Below, in pieces: positions 15,894-22,003 of a stretch of 22,003 nucleotides of DNA. The DNA comes from Stenotrophomonas sp. (GTDB lineage: Bacteria; Pseudomonadota; Gammaproteobacteria; Xanthomonadales; Xanthomonadaceae). Position numbers and translations under genes: made by a program. Within the stretch, counting starts at the first letter, position 1. Each line of letters opens with the position of its first letter. The stretch is taken from NCBI GenBank assembly GCA_003248565.1, contig QFOV01000026.1:1-22003 (forward strand), in the 5' to 3' direction. Below the pieces are notes generated by a model that saw only the letters and a list, made by a program, of their open reading frames with translations, made no database searches and was not told the origin of the DNA.

Positions 15894-17426
15894 ATGTCTT
15901 CCGAGCTGCTCAAGGCCTTGGCGCTGGATGCCACCAACGCTGGCACCTACATGGGCAACGGGGAATGGTCCGCCGCCACCGGCGCGGGCGTCCTCAAGCC
16001 GCAGAACCCGACCACCGGCGAAGTGATCGCCGAGGTCCAGGCGACGACCGAAGCTGACTACGAAACCGTCATCGCCCGCGCGCAGGAAGCCTACAAGGTA
16101 TGGCGCACCACCCCGGCACCGCGCCGCGGCGAAGCCGTGCGCCTGTGCGGCGAAGCACTGCGCAAGCACAAGGACGCACTGGGCTCGCTGGTCGCGCTGG
16201 AAATGGGCAAGTCCAAGCCGGAAGGCGACGGTGAAGTGCAGGAGATGATCGACATCGCCGACTTCGCACTGGGCCAGAGCCGCATGCTGTACGGCTACAC
16301 CATGCATTCCGAGCGCCCCGGCCACCGCATGTACGAGCAGTACCACCCGCTGGGTCTGGTCGGCATCATCTCGGCCTTCAACTTCCCGGTCGCGGTGTGG
16401 AGCTGGAATGCGTTCCTGGCGGCCATCTGTGGCGACATCTGCATCTGGAAGCCGTCCAACAAGACCCCGCTGACCGCCATTGCAACGATGAAGATCTGCA
16501 ATGAGGCGCTCGAAGGTGCCGGCTTCCCGAACCTGTTCTTCCTGATCAACGATGCCGGCACCGCGCTGTCGGAGAAGATGGTCGACGATCGCCGCGTGCC
16601 GCTGATCTCGTTCACCGGTTCCACCCAGGTCGGCCGCACCGTCAACCAGAAGGTTGCCCAGCGCCTGGGCCGCTGCCTGCTGGAACTGGGCGGCAACAAC
16701 GCCATCATCATGGACGAGACCGCCGACCAGAAGCTGGCCGTGCCGGGCATCGTGTTCGGCGCCGTCGGTACTGCCGGCCAGCGCTGCACCACCACCCGCC
16801 GCCTGATCGTGCATGAATCCATCTACGACAACGTGCTGGCTACGCTGATCAAGGCCTACAAGCAGGTCGAAGGCAAGATCGGTGACCCGACCGACGCCGC
16901 CAACCTGATGGGCCCGTTGAACAGCCCGGAAGCCGTGCAGCAGTTCCTGGCCTCGATCGCCAAGGCCAAGGCTGCCGGTGGCACCGTCGAGACCGGCGGC
17001 ACCGCCATCGACCGCGCTGGCAACTTCGTGCTGCCAGCGATTGTCACCGGTCTGAAGAACAGCGATGAAATCGTCCAGCACGAGACCTTCGCGCCGATCC
17101 TGTACGTGATGAAGTACAGCACGCTGGACGAAGCCATCGACATGCAGAACGGCGTGCCGCAGGGCCTGTCCTCGTCGATCTTCACCCAGAACCTGAAGAC
17201 CGCCGAGAAGTTCCTGTCGGCTGCCGGCAGCGACTGCGGCATCGCCAACATCAATATCGGCACCTCCGGTGCGGAGATCGGTGGCGCCTTCGGTGGCGAG
17301 AAGGACACCGGCGGTGGCCGCGAGTCCGGTTCGGATGCATGGAAGGTCTATATGCGTCGCCAGACCAACACCATCAACTACTCCGACTCGCTGCCGCTGG
17401 CCCAGGGCATCAAGTTCGATCTTTGA
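15894..17426 (+). CDS. amaB: Aldehyde dehydrogenase, ALDH7 / piperideine-6-carboxylate dehydrogenase type
   Basis: NAD(P)-dependent aldehyde dehydrogenase of 510 residues, similar to AmaB/antiquitin, which oxidises alpha-aminoadipate semialdehyde in lysine breakdown. Visible ALDH features: the cofactor region PLGLVGIISAFNFPVAVWSWN (Asn about 163), WKPSNKTPLT, FTGSTQVGR (240 on), the general base Glu in LLELGGNNA (about 264), the catalytic Cys in GTAGQRCTTTRR (about 298), and the C-terminal GGAFGGEKDTGGGRESGSDAWK, typical of family 7. A clear AGGAG lies 6 bases before ATG. No other lysine-degradation genes are nearby, so the substrate is inferred from family only. An extended -10 promoter is upstream and a GC-rich hairpin follows. 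Confidence 0.9.
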   Translation: MSSELLKALALDATNAGTYMGNGEWSAATGAGVLKPQNPTTGEVIAEVQATTEADYETVIARAQEAYKVWRTTPAPRRGEAVRLCGEALRKHKDALGSLVALEMGKSKPEGDGEVQEMIDIADFALGQSRMLYGYTMHSERPGHRMYEQYHPLGLVGIISAFNFPVAVWSWNAFLAAICGDICIWKPSNKTPLTAIATMKICNEALEGAGFPNLFFLINDAGTALSEKMVDDRRVPLISFTGSTQVGRTVNQKVAQRLGRCLLELGGNNAIIMDETADQKLAVPGIVFGAVGTAGQRCTTTRRLIVHESIYDNVLATLIKAYKQVEGKIGDPTDAANLMGPLNSPEAVQQFLASIAKAKAAGGTVETGGTAIDRAGNFVLPAIVTGLKNSDEIVQHETFAPILYVMKYSTLDEAIDMQNGVPQGLSSSIFTQNLKTAEKFLSAAGSDCGIANINIGTSGAEIGGAFGGEKDTGGGRESGSDAWKVYMRRQTNTINYSDSLPLAQGIKFDL

Positions 17427-17434
17427 TCGTGCCT

Positions 17435-17454
17435 GCCCCGGCCTTGGTCGGGGC
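17435..17454 (+). terminator. Hairpin after the aldehyde dehydrogenase gene
   Basis: GCCCCG and CGGGGC form a 6-base-pair stem with an 8-base loop 9 bases after the stop codon. No U-run follows, so it is a weak terminator candidate; the palindromic repeat at 17488 lies just beyond. Confidence 0.4.
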
Positions 17455-17487
17455 GTTGGAACGGGAGAGTTCCCAGCTGCAAAGCTG

Positions 17488-17528
17488 CCCTCACCCCAAC
17501 CCCTCTCCCGCGTGCGGGAGAGGGGCTT
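17488..17528. repeat. GC-rich palindromic repeat, copy B
   Basis: CCCTCACCCCAA is followed by a 12-base-pair perfect stem (17500-17511 with 17514-17525) around GT and a short CTT tail. It matches the element at 2837-2875 in the same plus-strand orientation, differing mainly at the centre. Both copies lie between genes. It is probably a REP-like family, which often act as 3'-end stabilisers or terminators. Confidence 0.75.
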
Positions 17529-17552
17529 TCTACAGCTGAAACGGAGTTCCCG

Positions 17553-17849
17553 ATGAGCATTCCTGCACCTCGCCAGACCAGCAGCTACGCCGTGATCAGT
17601 CTGGTCGCCGGCATCCTTGGCTGGACCTTGTTGCCCGCCATCGGCAGCATCTGCGCCATCATCTTCGGCCATATGGCACGTGGCGAAATCCGCCGCAGCA
17701 ACGGTCAACTGGAAGGCGATGGCCTGGCCGTGGCCGGGCTGGTGCTGGGCTGGCTGGCTACCGCGCTGTGGCTGATCGGCATCATCTGCTTCATCGCCAT
17801 CCTGGTGTTCTTCGGAGGCCTGGCTGGCCTCGCGGCGATGCACTCCTGA
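17553..17849 (+). CDS. Small DUF4190-type membrane protein
   Basis: A 98-residue protein with two hydrophobic segments: YAVISLVAGILGWTLLPAIGSICAIIFGHMA (about 12-42) and VAGLVLGWLATALWLIGIICFIAILVFFGGLAGLA (about 60-94), joined by a polar loop with GEIRRSNGQLEGDG. The pattern H-x-A-x-x-x-I-x-x-S and G-x-G-x-A-x-A-G-L is typical of DUF4190 domains. The function is unknown. GGAG lies 7 bases before ATG. It begins a run of five close genes; the methyltransferase follows after 7 bases. Confidence 0.8.
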   Translation: MSIPAPRQTSSYAVISLVAGILGWTLLPAIGSICAIIFGHMARGEIRRSNGQLEGDGLAVAGLVLGWLATALWLIGIICFIAILVFFGGLAGLAAMHS

Positions 17850-17856
17850 GGCCGGC

Positions 17857-18627
17857 ATGGGGCAATCCGATTCAACCCAACGCTTCAGCAGCCGGGTAGC
17901 AGACTATGTGCGCTATCGCCCGGGCTATCCATCCACGCTGCTGGAATGGCTGCACCGCGATATCGGCCTGCCCCGCTCTGCCCTGGTCGCCGATATCGGC
18001 GCCGGTACCGGTATTTCCAGCGAGCTGTTCCTGGCAGCTGGTCATCCGCTGATCGCGGTTGAACCCAATGCCGCAATGCGCGCCGCGGCCGAACGATGGC
18101 TGCTGCCCGGATATCCGCAATTGCAATCCGTCGCCGGTACCGCCGAGGCCACCACCCTGGCCGACCACAGCGTAGATCTGGTCGCGGCCGCGCAGGCTTT
18201 CCACTGGTTCGATACCAACGCCGTACGCCGCGAATGGATGCGCATCCTGCGTCCGGGCGGACTGGCGCTGGTGTACTGGAACTCACGCCTGCTCGATGCC
18301 TCGCCGTTCCTGGCCGGCTACGAGCAGCTGCTGCTGGACTACGGCACCGACTACACCGAGGTCGCCGAGCGCTACCAGGACGACCAGACCATGCGCGACT
18401 GGTTCGGCGATGGGCTGCGCGGCCTGGTCCACCTGCCGAATGTGCAGCACCTGGACTACGACGGCCTGCGTGGCCGGCTGCTGTCTTCCTCGTACGCACC
18501 GCAATCCGGTCACGAACGTCATTCCCCGATGCTGGAGGCCCTGCAGCGCCTGTTTGATGCGCATGCGGTCGATGGCAAGGTTGCCTTTGAGTACCAAACC
18601 CGCGCCTTTGTTGGCACGCTGAACTGA
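17857..18627 (+). CDS. Class I SAM-dependent methyltransferase
   Basis: A 256-residue methyltransferase. It opens TQRFSSRVADYVRYRPGYP, as in the UbiE/trans-aconitate-like group. The SAM-binding motif I is VADIGAGTG (about 44-52), with the acidic residue at the end of strand 2 in IAVEPN (about 66-71), a motif resembling VDLVAAAQAFHWF (post II), and RILRPGGLALVYWN (motif III). The substrate cannot be told from the sequence. GAGG lies about 6 bases before the ATG. It is separated by 7 bases from the DUF4190 gene and 4 bases from pyrD, so it is part of the same operon. Confidence 0.87.
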   Translation: MGQSDSTQRFSSRVADYVRYRPGYPSTLLEWLHRDIGLPRSALVADIGAGTGISSELFLAAGHPLIAVEPNAAMRAAAERWLLPGYPQLQSVAGTAEATTLADHSVDLVAAAQAFHWFDTNAVRREWMRILRPGGLALVYWNSRLLDASPFLAGYEQLLLDYGTDYTEVAERYQDDQTMRDWFGDGLRGLVHLPNVQHLDYDGLRGRLLSSSYAPQSGHERHSPMLEALQRLFDAHAVDGKVAFEYQTRAFVGTLN

Positions 18628-18631
18628 GCTT

Positions 18632-19687
18632 ATGTATTCCATTGCCCGCCCCTTCCTGTTCACCCTTGATGCCGAGCGCGCGCACGGCCTGGGCCTGTCC
18701 GCGCTGGATCTTGCCTGGCGCACCAGCACCACGCCGCTGATTGCCGGCCGCATCAAGCCGCTTCCCACCCCGGCGTTCGGCCTGAGCTTCCCCAACCCGG
18801 TTGGTCTGGCCGCTGGCCTGGACAAGAACGGCGAGCACATCGAAGCCCTGTTTGCATTGGGCTTTGGCTATGTCGAGATCGGCACCATCACCCCGCGCCC
18901 GCAGGCCGGCAGCCCCAAGCCACGCCTGTTCCGGCTACCTCGGCACAACGCCATCATCAACCGCATGGGTTTCAACAACCTCGGCGTTGATGCACTGGTG
19001 AAGAACGTGGAGGCGGTCAAGCACCGTCCCGGCCCGCTCGGCATCAACATCGGCAAGAACAAGGACACGCCCAACGAGGACGCGCTGTCCGATTACCTGA
19101 CCTGCATGGAAAAGGTCTATCCGCTGGCCGACTACATCACCGTCAACATCTCCTCGCCCAATACCGCCGGCCTGCGTGAGCTGCAGGAAGAGCAGGCATT
19201 GCGGCGGCTGGTTGGCGGCCTGCGCGAGGCGCAGGAGCAACTGGCGGCCAAGCACGGCAAGCGCGTGCCGATGCTGGTCAAGGTGGCGCCGGACCTGAGT
19301 GACCGCGACATCGATGCCGCCGCACGCGTACTCGGCGAGCTGGGCGTGGATGGCGTCATCGCCACCAACACCACCATCGGCCGGCCCACGGTCGAAGCGG
19401 ATCCACTGTCCAAGGAAATCGGTGGCCTGTCCGGCGCGCCCTTGCTCGGCCAATCTACCCTGGTATTGCGGCGCCTGCGCGCGCGCCTGCCCGAGTCGGT
19501 ACCGTTGATCGGCGTCGGTGGCATCAGTTCGGGTGCGGATGCTGTCGCCAAGATGGCAGCTGGCGCGACCCTGGTGCAGTGCTATAGCGGGCTGATCTTC
19601 CAGGGCCCAGGCCTGATCGGCGACTGCGTGAATGCCATCCGTCGCCGTCGCGAATCCCCGTCGGGAGGCGCCGTCGCACCGCTATGA
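18632..19687 (+). CDS. pyrD: Dihydroorotate dehydrogenase (quinone, class 2)
   Basis: FMN enzyme of the inner membrane that oxidises dihydroorotate to orotate with quinone, in pyrimidine synthesis. The 351-residue product has the N-terminal membrane-associating helix region (MYSIARPFLFTLDAERAHGLGL), NPVGLAAGLDKNGE, EIGTITPRPQAGSPKPRLFRL, RMGFNNLG, the class 2 catalytic serine in NISSPNTAGLR (about 175), LVKVAPDL, ATNTTI, GGLSGAPL and GVGGISSG. A short basic C-terminal tail extends past the usual end. Its stop codon overlaps the murB start by four bases (ATGA), suggesting coupled translation. Confidence 0.95.
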   Translation: MYSIARPFLFTLDAERAHGLGLSALDLAWRTSTTPLIAGRIKPLPTPAFGLSFPNPVGLAAGLDKNGEHIEALFALGFGYVEIGTITPRPQAGSPKPRLFRLPRHNAIINRMGFNNLGVDALVKNVEAVKHRPGPLGINIGKNKDTPNEDALSDYLTCMEKVYPLADYITVNISSPNTAGLRELQEEQALRRLVGGLREAQEQLAAKHGKRVPMLVKVAPDLSDRDIDAAARVLGELGVDGVIATNTTIGRPTVEADPLSKEIGGLSGAPLLGQSTLVLRRLRARLPESVPLIGVGGISSGADAVAKMAAGATLVQCYSGLIFQGPGLIGDCVNAIRRRRESPSGGAVAPL

Positions 19688-20727
19688 CGAATGCCGCCCC
19701 AGCTTGGTCGTTGACCGAGAACGCTCCACTGCGCCACCTCAACACCTTCCATGTCGACGCCCGTGCACCGCGCATGTTGCGTATCGCCGATCCCATTGCC
19801 CTGCCTGAAGCGCTGGCCGCGATCGGTGCGGCAGACCTGCTGGTGCTTGGCAGCGGCAGCAACGTGCTGCTGGCCGCCGATCCGGAAGATGTGGTGCTGG
19901 TGTTCGACAACCGCGAGATCAGCGCGCTGGAACACCGCGCCGACCACACCATCGTCCGCGCGGGTGCTGGCGTGATCTGGCACGAACTGGTGATGTGGTC
20001 CTTGAACGAAGGCCTGTCCGGTCTTGAGAACCTGGCACTGATCCCCGGTACTGTCGGCGCCGCGCCAATCCAGAACATCGGTGCCTATGGCGCCCAGGTC
20101 GGTGAGTTCATCCAGATCGTCGAGGCCTGGGACCGGCAGGAGCAGGTCTGGGTGCGCCTGGACCAGGAAGCCTGCCGCTTCGGCTACCGCGACAGTCTGT
20201 TCAAGCATGAGGCTGATCGCTACCTGATCACCGCCGTCGAGTTCCGCTTGCCGCTGCTGCACGAGCTGCAGCTGGACTATGCCGGCATCCGCGAGGAGCT
20301 GCAGACCATGGGAATTGAGTTCCCGGTCTCGGCCGACGTGGCCAATGCCGTCATCGCCATCCGTCAACGCAAGCTGCCTGACCCGGATGTACTCGGCAAT
20401 GCCGGCAGCTTCTTCAAGAACCCGATCCTGCCGCTGGAACAGATCGACGTGCTGCTGCAGCACTACCCCGAGCTGCCCGTGTTCCCCGGCAACGATGTGC
20501 GCAACCGCAAGGTATCGGCGGCATGGATGATCGAGCAGGCCGGCTTCAAAGGCCAGCGTGACGGCGATGCCGGCGTCTCGCCCAACCACGCCCTGGTGCT
20601 GGTCAACCACGGCAATGCCACCGGCGCCGAGCTGCTGACGTTTGCCCGACGTGTATCCGCAGCCGTGCTGGAGAAGTTCGGCGTACCGATTGAACCCGAA
20701 CCAAGGCTGGTTGGCGCCCGCTGGTGA
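19684..20727 (+). CDS. murB: UDP-N-acetylenolpyruvoylglucosamine reductase
   Basis: FAD enzyme that uses NADPH to make UDP-N-acetylmuramic acid for peptidoglycan. The 347 residues are normal for type I MurB. Seen in order: LGSGSNVLLA (about 55-64) and RAGAGVIWHELV (FAD domain), IPGTVGAAPIQNIGAYG (about 120-136), FGYRDSLFK with the catalytic Arg (about 169), and GNAGSFFKNP with the catalytic Ser (about 242), then AAWMIEQAGFKG and a C-terminal SPNHALVLVN-type stretch. It overlaps pyrD at its start (ATGA) and the EamA gene at its end (GTGA), so the three are probably translated together. Confidence 0.95.
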   Translation: MTNAAPAWSLTENAPLRHLNTFHVDARAPRMLRIADPIALPEALAAIGAADLLVLGSGSNVLLAADPEDVVLVFDNREISALEHRADHTIVRAGAGVIWHELVMWSLNEGLSGLENLALIPGTVGAAPIQNIGAYGAQVGEFIQIVEAWDRQEQVWVRLDQEACRFGYRDSLFKHEADRYLITAVEFRLPLLHELQLDYAGIREELQTMGIEFPVSADVANAVIAIRQRKLPDPDVLGNAGSFFKNPILPLEQIDVLLQHYPELPVFPGNDVRNRKVSAAWMIEQAGFKGQRDGDAGVSPNHALVLVNHGNATGAELLTFARRVSAAVLEKFGVPIEPEPRLVGARW

Positions 20728-21647
20728 ATACTGCCTTGGCTGCACCCCGCTCCACCGCAATGCGCGCTGCCCTGCTGATGTTCGGCAGCGCCATGGCTTT
20801 CGGCCTGATGGCCATCGCCATCCGTCTGGCAACCGCCTATGTCCCCACCCAGGAAGTAGCGTTCTTCCGCAACAGTTTCGGGCTGCTGGCGCTGTTGCCG
20901 ATGCTGCTGCGGCCGGGCCACGCGCCGTTGCGTACCCAGCAGTTGCCGCGCTACTTCCTGCGCAGCGCAATTGGCCTTGCCTCGATGTTGTGTGGTTTCT
21001 GGGCCATTGGCCACCTGCCGCTGTCGCAAGCCATCTCCCTGTCCTACTCCACACCGTTGTTCGTCACCATCGCCGCCGTGCTGTGGCTGGGTGAGAAGGT
21101 CCGCTTCCGCCGCTGGGCGGCGGTGATTGTCGGCTTCATCGGGGTGTTGGTGATCGTCCGTCCAGGCGCCCACAGCTTCGAGCTCGGCAGCCTGATCGCG
21201 GTGCTGGCCGCCGTGCTCAGCGCGCTGGTCGCGATCCAGATCAAGCAGCTCACCCGCGTCGACAGCCCGGATACCGTGGTGTTCTACACCTATGTGTTCT
21301 GGGTGCCGCTGTCGTTGATTCCGGCATTGTTGGTCTGGGTCTGGCCGACCGGCATCGCCTGGCTGTGGCTGGTGGCGACCGGCGTGATGGGCACACTGGG
21401 CCAGCTGCTGTGGACCCGTGCGCTCAAGCTGGGTGAAGTTTCCGCACTCACCCCCATCAGCTTCACCCAGCTGCCCTTGGTGGTAGTCATGGGCTGGCTG
21501 CTGTTCGGTGAAACACTGGACCGCTGGACCGTGATCGGCGCCCTGATCATCCTCGGCGCCAACGCTTATATCGCCCACCGCGAAGCGGTATTGGCGCGTC
21601 GGCAAGACATCCTGCAGAACGCCCGGGCCGGCGACACCCCGGCCTGA
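20724..21647 (+). CDS. DMT-family (EamA) membrane transporter, second
   Basis: A 307-residue transporter with about ten hydrophobic helices in two EamA repeats; the first begins AALLMFGSAMAFGLMAIAIRLA, with EVAFFRNSFGLLALLP, and the second begins LGSLIAVLAAVLSALVAIQIKQLTR, ending in LLFGETLDRWTVIGALIILGANAYI. The substrate is unknown. The GTG start at 20724 overlaps the murB stop codon by four bases. The protein differs clearly from the EamA protein encoded at 6820-7764. The gene ends 17 bases from the convergent lrgB-like gene. Confidence 0.85.
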   Translation: MNTALAAPRSTAMRAALLMFGSAMAFGLMAIAIRLATAYVPTQEVAFFRNSFGLLALLPMLLRPGHAPLRTQQLPRYFLRSAIGLASMLCGFWAIGHLPLSQAISLSYSTPLFVTIAAVLWLGEKVRFRRWAAVIVGFIGVLVIVRPGAHSFELGSLIAVLAAVLSALVAIQIKQLTRVDSPDTVVFYTYVFWVPLSLIPALLVWVWPTGIAWLWLVATGVMGTLGQLLWTRALKLGEVSALTPISFTQLPLVVVMGWLLFGETLDRWTVIGALIILGANAYIAHREAVLARRQDILQNARAGDTPA

Positions 21648-21664
21648 ATTGAGCCCAGCCGTCG

Positions 21665-22003
21665 TCAGCGCTGCAGCAGCATCACCAACAAGGGCGCGAC
21701 GGCGACGTTCAACACACCGGCCATCACCATCACCAGCCCGGCGATTGCCCCCTCGCTCTCGCCCAGCTCGCGCGCCTTGGCCACGCCCATGCCATGCGCG
21801 CCCATGCCAAACAGCGCACCACGTGCCATCGCACTGCGCACCGGCAGTAGCTTGAGCAGCACCTGTCCGCACAGCGAGCCGCAGACGCCGGTGATGATCA
21901 CGAACACCGCAGTCAGCCCGGGGATGCCACCGATGCGTCCGGAGACGTCCATCGCAAACGGTGTGGTGACCGAGCGCGGCGCCAGGCTCAGGCGCAGCTC
22001 CGG
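21665..22003 (-). CDS. LrgB/CidB-family membrane protein, C-terminal part (cut by window edge)
   Basis: The C-terminal 112 residues of an inner-membrane protein of the LrgB family, which runs off the right edge. Visible: LAPRSVTTPFAMDVSGRIGG, a family hallmark, then the hydrophobic LTAVFVIITGVCGSLCGQVLLKLL, ARGALFGMGAHGMGVAKARELGESEGAIAGLVMVMAGVLNVAVAPLLVMLLQR. Members work with LrgA/CidA small membrane partners in control of autolysis or metabolite efflux; the partner would lie beyond the window. The reading frame is open to the last base, so the ATG at 21952 is internal. Confidence 0.88.
   Translation of the reverse strand, partial: PELRLSLAPRSVTTPFAMDVSGRIGGIPGLTAVFVIITGVCGSLCGQVLLKLLPVRSAMARGALFGMGAHGMGVAKARELGESEGAIAGLVMVMAGVLNVAVAPLLVMLLQR

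Noticed and set aside
15828..17858. A long minus-strand open frame opposite the aldehyde dehydrogenase gene
   Set aside because: The plus strand encodes a full ALDH with catalytic residues, ribosome site and promoter. The opposite frame has low-complexity composition and no motifs.
19582..21054. Long minus-strand open frame opposite pyrD, murB and eamA
   Set aside because: It crosses three well-supported, overlapping plus-strand genes and resembles no family I know.
1..22003. CRISPR arrays, transposases, phage genes, toxin-antitoxin or defence genes
   Set aside because: I looked for regularly spaced repeats and for typical proteins of these systems on both strands and saw none. The only repeats are the SMAG hairpins and the two GC-rich palindromes.

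Overview
The window looks like a core-genome stretch from a Stenotrophomonas-type bacterium (Xanthomonadaceae). The base composition is GC-rich, the proteins read as Xanthomonadaceae orthologues, and three SMAG-type repeats (short hairpins headed by GTAG, described from Stenotrophomonas maltophilia) lie at 1361-1478. The genus is an inference from these signs and was not tested by a database search.

Layout. 1-512 is the start of hisS (minus strand, cut by the window edge). Divergent from it, 624-1350 holds an FNR-type oxygen-sensor regulator broken by a frameshifting deletion, followed by the SMAG repeats. 1482-6557 is the threonine operon on the minus strand. It begins with a short Thr/Ile-rich leader peptide and mutually exclusive hairpins that look like an attenuator, then a fused aspartokinase/homoserine dehydrogenase (thrA), thrB and thrC. 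6820-8593 carries a DMT/EamA exporter preceded by an AraC-type regulator, and 8647-8723 is tRNA-Arg(CCT) with a good promoter. 8813-14671 is a complete six-gene archaic (Csu-type) chaperone-usher pilus operon: two closely related spore-coat-U pilins, a third pilin, chaperone, usher and two-domain tip adhesin. Next is kdsA (Kdo-8-P synthase). On the plus strand follow an ALDH7/AmaB aldehyde dehydrogenase and a tight five-gene run: DUF4190 membrane protein, methyltransferase, pyrD, murB and a second EamA transporter. The window ends inside a minus-strand lrgB-like gene.

How it fits together. ThrA-ThrB-ThrC convert aspartate to threonine under probable leader-peptide control. PyrD, MurB and KdsA serve pyrimidine, peptidoglycan and LPS synthesis. 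The Csu pilus is the main accessory system and is expected to serve surface attachment and biofilm formation. There are no transposases, integrases, phage genes or CRISPR arrays. I did not find a plainly new biological system. The points most worth following are the unannotated thr leader/attenuator, the broken FNR-type regulator, and the Csu locus with its duplicated pilin.
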